From a virus, in IMG/VR virus record IMGVR_UViG_3300047678_000828, positions 1-41,198 of that record: a DNA stretch of 41,198 nucleotides. One strand, written 5' to 3'. A model generated the notes under the pieces. It worked only from the letters and a program-made list of their open reading frames with translations, made no database searches and had not been told where the DNA came from. The position numbers and the translations under genes are program-made. Shown here in pieces: positions 23,816-31,699 of this stretch. How positions within the stretch are numbered: the first letter of the stretch is position 1; the number at the start of each line of letters is the position of its first letter.

Positions 23816-23914
23816 CCCCGCCGCGCGGGGTGTCGAGATGGGATCCCGGCCGGGGCGCTCGGCCTCGCTCGCCCGAGGAGCGCGCGCCGCCGGCCGGGGA
23901 ACTGCCGGGCCGGC
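23816..23914. other. Hairpin-rich intergenic stretch after the capsid gene
   Basis: A stem-loop with 10-base arms and one mismatch (23889-23914) begins on the last base of the capsid stop codon. A second small one (CCCCG/CGGGG, 23816-23830) precedes the ribosome-binding site of the next gene. There is no U tract on the transcribed strand. It probably protects or partly ends the capsid mRNA, so capsid output exceeds that of the genes after it. Confidence 0.45.
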
Positions 23915-26325
23915 TACTGCGTGCGGCGCAGGAAGCCCCGGTGGTCCACCACGGTGCCGCTGTAGATGTGGCGGATCTTCCAGGTCACCTTGTCGGCGTT
24001 GAACACCGCGCCGGTCGTCGGGTCGGTCTGCGCGAACAGCTCGGGCAGCTCACGACCCTGGTAGAAGCCGAGCTCGATGGTCGGAGCGGCCTGCGGGTCC
24101 GCGCAGAGGAACCAGTCGTCGGTGTCGGAGAAGTAGTCGACGACGATGAGCTGCGTCCCGACGTGGAGGTTCGGCACGTCGGACGCGCCCGGCGTCGACG
24201 CCGGCACCGCGCTGCGCCCGTTGCACAGCTGGTTGCCGAGGTCCTCGAGCTCCGGCGGGACGATCAGGTACCGGGGCACCAGCGACAGGATGTCGGCGGT
24301 GTCACCGAACCCGGCCTGGCGGCGCATCGCGGCGCGGGCCGCCGACAGGTTCGCGTTGCTCAGCGCGGCGGCGGTGGTGTTCGAGTGGGCGACGTCGAAC
24401 AGCGCCGTGCTGTCGTAGGTGCACGTGACGTTGGTCCGCAGGAAGTCCCACACGAACTGGTAGATGGTGCGCGCCGCGGTGAGCGCCAGCTTCGACGGGA
24501 TCTTCGAGATGAGCCGCACGTCGTCGTTGGCGATCGCCTCGAACGTGAGGTCCTCCGTGCCGCCCTTCTTGGTCAGCGCGTAGGTCGCCTCCTCCTCGCC
24601 GGGCGTGGCGAGCGGCTGGTACGGCTGGCCCTCGGCGACGGTCGGGAGCGTCCCGTACCCGCCGACGCGGTCGATGCGCTGGGCGCGGAAGTCGTTGACC
24701 GGGACCGAGCCGGACACGATCTGCTTGTAGTCGTCGAGGCCGGGCCGCTGGTACTCGGCCACCACCCGGCGGGTGATCGAGTCGCCGAGCGTCTTCGCCC
24801 ACGTCGCGCTCGACGCGGACTCGACCGCGCGCCGCACGCCCGAGTCGAACAGGTCGAGCGGGTTGCCGATCGACTCCCGCATGATGGTGCGGTTCATGTC
24901 GTCGTCGACGGTGTACGGGTTCTGGCCGCTGAAGCGGAAGTACGCCTCCTTGAACGACCGGATGCCCTTGGTGTAGTCACCGGCGAAGAACGCGTCGAGC
25001 GCCTCGGTGAACTTGTCGGCCTCGTCGGCCGTCACCTGCGCGCCCGCGGTCGGGGTGAGACCGGCGCTCTCCACGGCGCGGACGAGCTGCCCTGAGCTGT
25101 CGAGCACCCGGGCGAGGTCCGCCTCGGTGAACCGCTCCGGGATCTGCGCGGTGATCGCCTCGACGAACCGCTCGTTGTCGAGGTTGCGCTCGGCGAGCGC
25201 CCCGGCGATCAGGGTCCGGCCGATGAACGAGTCGCGGCGGTACGACTCGGTCGCGGCGCCGGCCATCGCCGGCTCCTCCGCGCCCGCGCCGTCACCCGCG
25301 GCCGTGCCGGCACCCGAGCCGGCGTCGCCTTCGTCGGTGGCGTCGGGGATGGTGAGCATGCGGGTGAGGTCGTCGGTGGTGAGGTCGTGCGTGTCGAGGA
25401 TCGACTTGTGCTCCTCGAGCAGCCGCGCGCGCTCGGCGGCGTCTGCCTTGCGGAGCAGCGCGAGCAGCTGCTTCAGGTTCATCGTGGTCTCCTCCTTGGA
25501 GCCATGGTTCGGGTCGCCGGGACCTCCGGCGACCATCCGGGTGACGCGCCCTCCGGCGGAGGGGTCGGCCACCACATCTGCGGAGTTCACCGACACGATC
25601 TCGGTGGCTTCCTGGACTGCCTGGCCGCCGTCGGTCGCCGGCCGGTACGCGGCGATCACGTCGTGGCTGATCCCGACGACCGCGGGGAGGCCCTGCGCCT
25701 GCGCGGCGAGCGTCGCCTCGAACGCCTCGGCGACGTGCGTCGCCGACGGCAGGAGGTGCAGGTCGCCGTACAGGCCGTCGGTCGTCGCTTCGACGCCGCG
25801 GTACGTGCCGACGAGGCCCTCGATCGTCGACGTCGCGATCTCCGCGTCGGTGCGGTGATGGTCGTACGCCTTCGCGCCTTCGTAGAGCCGCACCGCGCGG
25901 CGCATGACGCTCTCGGTGTACCGCCGCCGGTTGCGGCTGGTGCCGTACCGGAGGATCTGCACGCGGAACACCCGCCCGCCGGTGTCGTCGGCGCCCCTCG
26001 ACTCGACGATGCGCCCCTCGAGCCGTTCGGACTCGGTGACGGTCTCGTACGTCGTGTGTTCCTGGACCTGCTCGGGGGTGCCGAGCGCGACGTGGCCGGC
26101 GTCGTCGATGGTGTAGCTGGCCCGGTACTGGCCGGGTTCGACGGTGTCGCCGGCGCCTTCGATGTCCCACACGACCCAGTCGGGGCCGAGGTCGCGGATG
26201 TAGAGCCACTGCCCGTCGGGGAGTGGCCCGACCGCCGCGGTGACGGCGTCGTTGACGAGCGTCTGGGTCTCTCCGAACGAGCGGTCCGCCTCCGTCCAGC
26301 GGGCCAGCTCGTGACGGTCACCCAC
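23914..26325 (-). CDS. Prohead protease-major capsid fusion protein
   Basis: This 803-residue protein starts at a GTG overlapping the previous gene. Residues 100-265 form a prohead protease of the HK97/herpes assemblin type, with candidate catalytic His156/157 (AKAYDHHRTD) and Ser220 (VVGISHDV). From residue 282 (MNLKQLLALLRKADAAERAR) a helical scaffold-like segment begins, then a linker rich in Ala/Gly/Glu and the HK97-fold capsid (residues about 360-803; TEDLTFEAIANDDVR, ending VVDHRGFLRRTQ). The internal ATG at 25482 has a strong AAGGAGG eight bases before it, so free capsid protein may be made separately. The protease would mature the shell. Confidence 0.88.
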   Translation of the reverse strand: MGDRHELARWTEADRSFGETQTLVNDAVTAAVGPLPDGQWLYIRDLGPDWVVWDIEGAGDTVEPGQYRASYTIDDAGHVALGTPEQVQEHTTYETVTESERLEGRIVESRGADDTGGRVFRVQILRYGTSRNRRRYTESVMRRAVRLYEGAKAYDHHRTDAEIATSTIEGLVGTYRGVEATTDGLYGDLHLLPSATHVAEAFEATLAAQAQGLPAVVGISHDVIAAYRPATDGGQAVQEATEIVSVNSADVVADPSAGGRVTRMVAGGPGDPNHGSKEETTMNLKQLLALLRKADAAERARLLEEHKSILDTHDLTTDDLTRMLTIPDATDEGDAGSGAGTAAGDGAGAEEPAMAGAATESYRRDSFIGRTLIAGALAERNLDNERFVEAITAQIPERFTEADLARVLDSSGQLVRAVESAGLTPTAGAQVTADEADKFTEALDAFFAGDYTKGIRSFKEAYFRFSGQNPYTVDDDMNRTIMRESIGNPLDLFDSGVRRAVESASSATWAKTLGDSITRRVVAEYQRPGLDDYKQIVSGSVPVNDFRAQRIDRVGGYGTLPTVAEGQPYQPLATPGEEEATYALTKKGGTEDLTFEAIANDDVRLISKIPSKLALTAARTIYQFVWDFLRTNVTCTYDSTALFDVAHSNTTAAALSNANLSAARAAMRRQAGFGDTADILSLVPRYLIVPPELEDLGNQLCNGRSAVPASTPGASDVPNLHVGTQLIVVDYFSDTDDWFLCADPQAAPTIELGFYQGRELPELFAQTDPTTGAVFNADKVTWKIRHIYSGTVVDHRGFLRRTQ
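25482..25499 (-). promoter_or_regulatory. Internal ribosome-binding site and start codon for free capsid
   Basis: An AAGGAGG sequence (plus-strand complement at about 25491-25498) precedes an in-frame ATG (25482-25480) inside the fusion gene. Starting here gives a 522-residue product made of the scaffold segment and the capsid domain. The spacing is ideal for translation start. Confidence 0.6.
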
Positions 26326-26806
26326 GGTCGCTCTCCTCCGCGGTCTCGGCGTCGGGCGTGTCGTCGGCGTCGGGCTGCGCGGCGTGCTGGGTGAGCAGCG
26401 CGTCGAGTTCCGCGACGAGGCGCGCGCGGGGCTTCTCCCGCGCCGTCTCGTCGGCGCGGGCGTGCTCGGCGCGCTCCTGGTCGCCGGCGACCCACGCGAG
26501 CACCGCCGCGATCGACCCCGCAGCCGGGTACTCGTCGCCGGCCTCCGCGTCGCCGTCGGGCGTGTCGTCGGCGCCGGGCTGCGCGTACACGGGGAACGAC
26601 CCGGCGTAGCGGTCGGTCGGCGCGGCGAGGTACATGACGCCGGTCTTGCCGTCGGCGTCGGGCTGGTCGTCGGGGACGATCACGTACTGGACGCCGGACG
26701 CGACGGTGACGACCCGGCCGGCCGGGGTGTCGTCGACGTCGACGACTTCCCGGGCGGGGAGCCCCAGGTCGCGCGCGGTGTCGAGGAGGATGGTGCGCTT
26801 GGTCAT
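26318..26806 (-). CDS. Acidic protein between portal and capsid genes, possible scaffold
   Basis: This 162-residue acidic protein has a beta N-terminal part (GRVVTVASGVQYVIVPDDQ) and a helical C-terminal part (ARADETAREKPRARLVAELDALLTQHAAQ). The phrase ADDTPD occurs twice (AQPGADDTPDG and AQPDADDTPDA), which suggests an internal duplication. It lies where a scaffold or head-assembly factor is expected, although the fusion gene after it also has a scaffold-like segment. The family is not recognised. Confidence 0.65.
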   Translation of the reverse strand: MTKRTILLDTARDLGLPAREVVDVDDTPAGRVVTVASGVQYVIVPDDQPDADGKTGVMYLAAPTDRYAGSFPVYAQPGADDTPDGDAEAGDEYPAAGSIAAVLAWVAGDQERAEHARADETAREKPRARLVAELDALLTQHAAQPDADDTPDAETAEESDRG

Positions 26807-26820
26807 GGTCGGCCTTTCGG

Positions 26821-28260
26821 TCAGACAGCGGTGAGCTGCGCGGCGGGCGCGTTGCGGACCGCGGCGGCGTTGTCGTCGACGTGCTCGGCGACGAGGTCCT
26901 GGTTCGCGTCCGGGGACGCGAGGTCGGGCCGCCACGGGATGCCGCAGAACTGCTCCCATGCCTTCTGCGACGCGACCTGCCCGGCTTCGACGGAGAGGAG
27001 CCCGGCCCGGATCATCGAGTCGAGCCCACTGGCGAGGTTCGCGAGCATCTCGGCGGTCATCGACGCGTCGGCGGCGGCGACGGTCGGGCCGGTCACCTTC
27101 ACGGCGTCCGCGGCGCGGATGGGTCGCTCCGTGCCGGTCTCGTCGCGGACCATCACCTCGGCGGGGAGGCGGCCGGCGAGGACCGCCTGGTCGACCTGGT
27201 AGCGGACCAGGTCGTTGCGGGTCGCGAGCCACAGGTTCTGCACGCCGCCGACGCGGCGGCGGACGGGCTCGGCCATCGTGAGCGACGTCGCCCGGTTCGA
27301 GTCCTCGGGTTCGGCGAGCCACGTCTTCGCGAGGCCGGTGCCGGCGGCGACGTTCGTGAAGATCGCCCGGCTGGTCTGCGTGTCTTCCGGCGCGCCGGTG
27401 CTCGCCTCGAGTGGCTTCCACTCGATGCTGTCGTTGTGGACCTCGATCGTCCCGGAGCGGGGGATGCCGGTCCCGCCCCGCTGCGCGATGTAGTCCTTCA
27501 CCGCGTTGGGGTTCGGGCCCTTGACGGTGACGTCGAACGCGATGTGGCGCGCGAGCGCGGTGCGGTCGATGAGGTTCGACAGCACCTGGTCGTAGCTGTC
27601 GAGCCAGTCGATGACCGGCATCAGGAACGGCTCACCGCGCCGGTCGAGTTCGGTGGTCCGCCACGACGGCCAGAAGAACACGTCGCCGGAGCGGAGGCCG
27701 GTGAAGTCGTCGACGGAGATGATCTTCAGCTCGAGCGGCTCACTGCCCGGCTGGTCGAGCAGCAGCTTGTCGTGCCACAGCGGGTTGCCGCGCAGGAGCG
27801 TGACGTCCCGGATCCGTTCCGGGTCGATGACGGAGCGGCGCACGACGCCGCTGCGCGCGCCGGTGAGCATCTCGTTGACGGTCTCGCCGGCGAGGAGATG
27901 CTGGCGCAGCGGCAGTGTCTGCTCGGCCAGCGCGTTGCGGGGGTCGTTCCAGAACTCTTCGACGACGACCCGCACGTCGGGGTTCGTGGCCTGGAGCGAC
28001 AGGCCGGAGTCGCCGACGCAGAAGCTGGTGTACGTGTCGATGATCGCCCGGGCCACCGGGTTCGACCGGTACGCGGCGATGGAGTACGCCGCGGCGCGGG
28101 CCCGGGTCCATGCGGGCAGGCCCCGCGGGTTCGCGCCGAGCGGCGTGTACCCGCGGTCACCGTCGACCGGGTCCACACCGAACGTGCCGGCCGCGCCGGT
28201 CGCGACGAGCTGCTGGGTGGTGGCTTCCGTCGCCCGGGCGGGCAGCATCCACGAACGCAT
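26821..28260 (-). CDS. Portal protein
   Basis: This 479-residue protein forms the dodecameric ring through which DNA enters the capsid. Typical portal traits are visible: an N-terminal helix pair (AYSIAAYRSNPVARAIIDTYTSFCVG), a wing with EFWNDPRN and LAGETVNEML, a stem region (DVFFWPSWRTTELDRRG, LSNLIDRTALARHIAFDV) and a C-terminal crown (LASGLDSMIRAGLLSVEAGQ). The ATG at 28260 comes just after the previous small gene. The order terminase-portal-protease/capsid is canonical for HK97-type siphoviruses. Confidence 0.9.
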   Translation of the reverse strand: MRSWMLPARATEATTQQLVATGAAGTFGVDPVDGDRGYTPLGANPRGLPAWTRARAAAYSIAAYRSNPVARAIIDTYTSFCVGDSGLSLQATNPDVRVVVEEFWNDPRNALAEQTLPLRQHLLAGETVNEMLTGARSGVVRRSVIDPERIRDVTLLRGNPLWHDKLLLDQPGSEPLELKIISVDDFTGLRSGDVFFWPSWRTTELDRRGEPFLMPVIDWLDSYDQVLSNLIDRTALARHIAFDVTVKGPNPNAVKDYIAQRGGTGIPRSGTIEVHNDSIEWKPLEASTGAPEDTQTSRAIFTNVAAGTGLAKTWLAEPEDSNRATSLTMAEPVRRRVGGVQNLWLATRNDLVRYQVDQAVLAGRLPAEVMVRDETGTERPIRAADAVKVTGPTVAAADASMTAEMLANLASGLDSMIRAGLLSVEAGQVASQKAWEQFCGIPWRPDLASPDANQDLVAEHVDDNAAAVRNAPAAQLTAV

Positions 28261-28261
28261 C

Positions 28262-28450
28262 TCACCACCCCCGCGTCGAGACGATGAAGCCGGCGTACAG
28301 GAACACGACGCCGGCCGCGGCGAGCGCGGCCGGGAGCCCGACCGCGAGGTACAGCGCGGCGCAGACCATGACCAGCCCGGCCAGCAGCAGCGGCACGGAC
28401 ACGATCGGGAACCGCGGGCGCGCGGGGGGAGGAGGCGAGTCCTCGGGCAT
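28262..28450 (-). CDS. Two-span small membrane protein
   Basis: This 62-residue protein has a Pro-rich N-terminus (MPEDSPPPPARPRFP) and two hydrophobic segments (VSVPLLLAGLVMVCAALYLAV and ALAAAGVVFLYAGFIVS). It sits between the large terminase and portal genes, an unusual place for a membrane protein. It might block superinfection, anchor packaging at the membrane or be a small toxin; no motif decides. Confidence 0.7.
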   Translation of the reverse strand: MPEDSPPPPARPRFPIVSVPLLLAGLVMVCAALYLAVGLPAALAAAGVVFLYAGFIVSTRGW

Positions 28451-28462
28451 GACGTGGTCCTC

Positions 28463-30241
28463 TCAGATGTCGAGCCGCGACCGGGGCCGCCACAGGTCGT
28501 CGGTGCCGGTCGCGGCCGACGCGTCGGCGGTGACCGGCGCCGCGACTTCCGGCTCGTACGACGCCGCGATCGCGATGGTGGCGGCGACCATGCCGTCGAT
28601 GCGTTTCCCCGACGCGTTGCGGTCGGGCTTGACCGGCTTGATCACGTCGGGCTGATCAGCCGGGTGCTTCACCTCGATCGAGTCGGCGTTCCACCGCATC
28701 ACCGGGTTCCCGCCGTGCTCGAACTCGCGGCGCTTCACGAGACGCATCAGCTCGCCCAGCGCGGTGGACAGCCCCTCGTAGGTCTGCGCGACGCGTTCCA
28801 TCGCGATGCCGCGCCCCTCGAGCCACTGCTTCGTCGCGGTCGCGCCCCACGGGTCGTAGCCGACGCGCAGCACCTCGAAGTCCTCGAGGTCGCGGGCGAT
28901 GTCGGCGTGGATCGTCTCGTAGTCGATCTCGTCGCCGGGCGTCGCGCGCACCAGCCCCTCGCGGACCCACACCGAGAACTTCCCGCCGGTGTGTTCGTCG
29001 AGGACCGGCACCCGCGCCGCGGGCGTCCAGAACCGCCACAGCATCAGGTTCGGGTCGCCCTTGAAGAACAACGCCCACGCGGCGAGGTCCGTCGTCGACG
29101 CGAGGTCGAGGCCGCCGTAGCAACGAGACCGGGCGAGCGCGGCCTCGCGGACCTTCTCCACCGACAGCTTCCCGCACGGGTCCCACTCGGTGAGCTGCAT
29201 CCACCGGGTCTGCTGCTGGACCCGCTGGTTGAGCCGGTACTGCCGGAACGCGTTCTCCTTCGTCGGGTCGAGTTTCGCCTCGAGCGCCTCTTCCCGCAGC
29301 GCGGTGATCGACAGGAACCCGCCCGGCTTCCCGGGCCGCGTCAGCGCCGGGTTCGGGTGGTACCAGTTCTTCTCGTCCCACGGGTCTGCGTCGATCGGCG
29401 TCTTCCGCACGTACGCGAACCAGTGCGGCGCGCGCTTCGGGTCGGCCTGGATCTTCTCCAGCTCGTCGATCATGTCGGCGCCGAAGCTGGCCGGGTCGTT
29501 CGTCTCGGTGCTCGCGAGGACGAACAGCGGCTGCAGCCGGGTGCCGGCCGCGGTGCGCAGCGCGTTCCACAGCGAGTCGTCACGCTGCGACAGCACCTCG
29601 TCGAGCACGAACCCGTGCGGGTTGTGGCCGAGCTCCCCCATCGCGTCGGCGGTGATGATCTCGTAGTACGAGTCGGTGCCCTCGTCGAAGATCCGGCGGG
29701 CGTTCTTGTTCTCGTCGAGGCGGCCGCCCTGCTTCGCGTCGAGGATCGCGGACAGCTTCATCATCCGCCGGGTCGGCTCGTACACCTTCCCGGCCTGCTT
29801 GGTGTCCTTCGCCGCGCCGTAGATCTCGGCGGCTTCCTCGTCGTCGGCGACCAGGAGGTACAGCACGATCCCGGCGCAGATCTCGCTCTTGCCGTTCTTC
29901 CGGCCGAGGATGATCCCCGCGACGGTGTACCGCCGGCGGTAGATCCGCTCGTCGGCGTCCCACACCACCTCGCCGAACAGTGGGCGGATGATGTCGTGCT
30001 CCTGCCACGCCTCGAGCGTGAACGAACGCCGCGCCCAGCGGCCCTTCGTGTGGACGAGGACCTCGGCGAAGAACGCCACGACCTTGTCGGCGCGCGGCGC
30101 GCAGTAGTGCGCCCCGCGCCGGCGGCACACCGTGTCGTCGAACGTGTACCCGCACGCGGGGCCGCCGCGGGTGCGGGGCCGCCACCGCTTCGTGTGGTCA
30201 GGTGGTGAAGAACCGCTCCTTCGGGTTCGCGCCGCGGCCAT
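28463..30241 (-). CDS. terL: Large terminase subunit
   Basis: This 592-residue packaging motor has an N-terminal ATPase with Walker A GRKNGKSE (residues 113-120) and Walker B FVLDEV (Asp214-Glu215), an LASTET coupling motif near residue 243, and a C-terminal RNase H-like nuclease (YGGLDLASTTDLAAW with catalytic Asp and VGYDPWGATA). It drives DNA into the prohead and cuts genome ends. The start at ATG 30241 gives a 44-base overlap with the small subunit gene; no other start is seen near the stop of that gene. HNH gene, small subunit, large subunit and portal stand together, as in cos-type HK97-like phages. Confidence 0.93.
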   Translation of the reverse strand: MAAARTRRSGSSPPDHTKRWRPRTRGGPACGYTFDDTVCRRRGAHYCAPRADKVVAFFAEVLVHTKGRWARRSFTLEAWQEHDIIRPLFGEVVWDADERIYRRRYTVAGIILGRKNGKSEICAGIVLYLLVADDEEAAEIYGAAKDTKQAGKVYEPTRRMMKLSAILDAKQGGRLDENKNARRIFDEGTDSYYEIITADAMGELGHNPHGFVLDEVLSQRDDSLWNALRTAAGTRLQPLFVLASTETNDPASFGADMIDELEKIQADPKRAPHWFAYVRKTPIDADPWDEKNWYHPNPALTRPGKPGGFLSITALREEALEAKLDPTKENAFRQYRLNQRVQQQTRWMQLTEWDPCGKLSVEKVREAALARSRCYGGLDLASTTDLAAWALFFKGDPNLMLWRFWTPAARVPVLDEHTGGKFSVWVREGLVRATPGDEIDYETIHADIARDLEDFEVLRVGYDPWGATATKQWLEGRGIAMERVAQTYEGLSTALGELMRLVKRREFEHGGNPVMRWNADSIEVKHPADQPDVIKPVKPDRNASGKRIDGMVAATIAIAASYEPEVAAPVTADASAATGTDDLWRPRSRLDI

Positions 30242-30677
30242 GGCCCACCTTCAGATCCGCCCGGTCCGCCGGCGACAGTCCGAACCGCGCGCCGAACCTG
30301 AGCATCGCTTCGTTGGCTCCCTTCCAGACCTGCCACCAGGGCGACAGGACGATGCGGGTCCCGGTCGGCTTGCCGTTGCGGTCGAACACGGGCGACTCGA
30401 TCACCTCGCCGTCCGCGTCGAGGTGCGCGGCGGCGCGGTCACGGCGTTCGACGGCGTCGCAGAACGCGGCGAACTCGTCGACGTCCCACGGGGTCAGCAC
30501 GTTCGTGTGGATGAGGTCGGGAGCGAGCCGCTCCCACACGCCACGTGCACCGTCGGAGAGGTTCGTCGGCGCGACGATCTGCCCAGGCGCCGGCATGGGC
30601 TCGTCGACGCCGGCGGTCTTGTCGCCGTGCAGCTGCGCCACCGCCGTCGGCGCCTTCTTCGGACCTCTCTTGCCCAT
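30198..30677 (-). CDS. terS: Small terminase subunit, P27 type
   Basis: This 159-residue protein has the P27-family pattern: a basic start (MGKRGPKKAP), then APTNLSDGARGVWERLAPDLIHTNVLTPWDVDEFAAFCDAVER and a C-terminal FGLSPADRADLKV. It recognises the packaging site and regulates the large subunit. The ATG has GGAGG upstream. The 104 bases before the gene hold repeat sequences that may be its binding site. Confidence 0.88.
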   Translation of the reverse strand: MGKRGPKKAPTAVAQLHGDKTAGVDEPMPAPGQIVAPTNLSDGARGVWERLAPDLIHTNVLTPWDVDEFAAFCDAVERRDRAAAHLDADGEVIESPVFDRNGKPTGTRIVLSPWWQVWKGANEAMLRFGARFGLSPADRADLKVGHGRGANPKERFFTT

Positions 30678-30781
30678 CCCTGGCCTCCAGCAGCCCTTGG
30701 TACGCGCGCCTCGAAAACCTCGGCACGCGCGCGCAGGGCTGGCGATGGGTACAGACGATCAACTCGAAACGGACTTTCGGT
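30678..30781. other. Candidate packaging (cos) region with direct repeats
   Basis: In this 104-base gap between HNH and terS lie two copies of GGYACGCGCGC (30699-30709 and 30722-30732), spaced by 23 bases, with CCTCG repeated between them. Packaging sites of cos phages are often next to terS and hold terS-binding repeats. No cohesive-end cut can be placed from sequence alone. Confidence 0.4.
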
Positions 30782-31102
30782 TCAGCCGCGGCGGTCGCGG
30801 CGCGCGCGCTGGTTGCACCGCGGACACGCGGGCGCGCGACCGAGCTCCGGTCGTCCGTCCTCGACGTGAGCGAGATCCCATCGCCCGTCGGGCTCGAGGA
30901 TCTCGCCGCAGTACATGCACGGGTACGGCATCCGCTTCTTCCACGCCTCGCGCTCGGCGCGGTGCGTGGCGTCGTACCCGCGGGCAGCTGGTGTGCCGCG
31001 CCGGTGTTCGTGGTCTCGGGCGCAGTCCGGGCACCGTCCCTGCGCTGCCGGGATCAGGCGCCCGCACCGGCCGGGACAGCGTCGTGGTGACCGTGTCGGC
31101 AT
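30782..31102 (-). CDS. HNH endonuclease of the packaging module
   Basis: This 106-residue protein has an N-terminal zinc-like pair (CPGRC, CPDC), a Gly-rich ARGYDATHR turn and the HNH core: Cys62-x2-Cys65, WDLAHV (His79), then CPRCNQRA (Asn97). Such HNH proteins next to terminases are needed for genome end cutting in cos phages. The ATG at 31102 is the only reasonable start; its A is also the last base of the tRNA gene upstream (CCA), and there is no ribosome-binding site other than tRNA sequence. Translation may therefore occur only from unprocessed transcript. Confidence 0.88.
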   Translation of the reverse strand: MPTRSPRRCPGRCGRLIPAAQGRCPDCARDHEHRRGTPAARGYDATHRAEREAWKKRMPYPCMYCGEILEPDGRWDLAHVEDGRPELGRAPACPRCNQRARRDRRG

Positions 31103-31178
31103 GGTGGCGGGAGCAGGACTCGAACCTGCGACCTCCGGGGAATGAACCCAGCGCGCTGACCATCTGCGCCATCCCGCT
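31102..31178 (-). tRNA. tRNA-Met (anticodon CAT), initiator-like, CCA encoded
   Basis: A full 77-base cloverleaf is visible. Acceptor AGCGGGA pairs with TCCCGCC except for an A1-C72 mismatch. The D stem is GCGC/GCGC, the anticodon stem CTGGG/CCCGG, the loop TTCATTC with anticodon CAT, the variable loop AGGTC, the T stem GCAGG/CCTGC with loop TTCGAGT, discriminator A73 and encoded CCA. The 1-72 mismatch and the GGG/CCC pairs in the anticodon stem are initiator features; the C11-G24 pair is of elongator type, and U37 (normally a purine) is odd. An Ile-type (lysidine) reading cannot be excluded. Confidence 0.85.
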
Positions 31179-31260
31179 CCGGAACTAGGAGAGCCGCCCC
31201 GCAGGCGCAGGACGGCTCAACTAGCAGCAGTGAACCACACGCGTGGCATTCAGTCAAGTA

Positions 31261-31632
31261 TCACGGGCTCGGCATTTCGGCGGGCTCTCCGCCATCGGGG
31301 TCATCGATGTCCAACGCACGGGGCAGTGGCGTCCTGCCGGTGACGACCGGCGTCTGGTCGGGCTCTTCGCCTTCCAGTGTGGCGGCGAGATTCCGGAATG
31401 CTGCGGTGGTGCGGAAGGTGGACTCCCCAAGCCAGAGGAACGCATCGCTGACGCTTCGCGGCCGGTGCTTCACTCGGCCAGGTCTCGGCGGAGCGGGGTG
31501 ATCGTCGCCAGACCACGCTGGCCCGGCGACGAACGCTACGGCCACGGCCTCGAGCGCGCGGCGCTCTTCGCTGGTCACATGCACCCCCCGCGGTCGCTCC
31601 GGCATGGTGACTTTGTGCGCGTTGCGCCTCAC
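31261..31632 (-). CDS. Hypothetical phage protein
   Basis: This 123-residue protein has an early helical part (TSEERRALEAVAVAFVAG), a Pro/Arg-rich region and a helix with SVSDAFLWLGESTFRTTAAFRNLAATLEGEE. No family is recognised. The GTG at 31632 gives the longest form; an ATG at 31605 (MPERPRG) is an equally possible start. Neither has a clear ribosome-binding site. It lies directly upstream of the tRNA. Confidence 0.5.
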   Translation of the reverse strand: MRRNAHKVTMPERPRGVHVTSEERRALEAVAVAFVAGPAWSGDDHPAPPRPGRVKHRPRSVSDAFLWLGESTFRTTAAFRNLAATLEGEEPDQTPVVTGRTPLPRALDIDDPDGGEPAEMPSP

Positions 31633-31663
31633 GGCTTCAGAGCCTACCGGCCGAGCGCCTGGC

Positions 31664-31672
31664 GGGGGGGGG
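31664..31672. repeat. Nine-G homopolymer tract (C9 on the coding strand)
   Basis: A run of nine G on the plus strand lies 28 bases beyond the stop codon of the gene at 31700. It is one of two nine-base G runs in the early region; the other is at 36475-36483. Both are between genes. Confidence 0.8.
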
Positions 31673-31699
31673 CGTAGTACTCGGTCGACTCGATCGACA

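Noticed and set aside
31102-31178. The tRNA gene as an integration (attB) site
   Set aside because: It lies within the phage packaging region and its 3' end is fused to the HNH start, so it is a phage gene and not a chromosomal target.
31054-31257. A 67-codon frame (TTG start) with CHACG and CACG Cys pairs, like a zinc ribbon
   Set aside because: It runs through the entire tRNA gene on the same strand and into the HNH gene, and only its first 30 codons look protein-like. It may be a relic or a chance frame; I do not call it.
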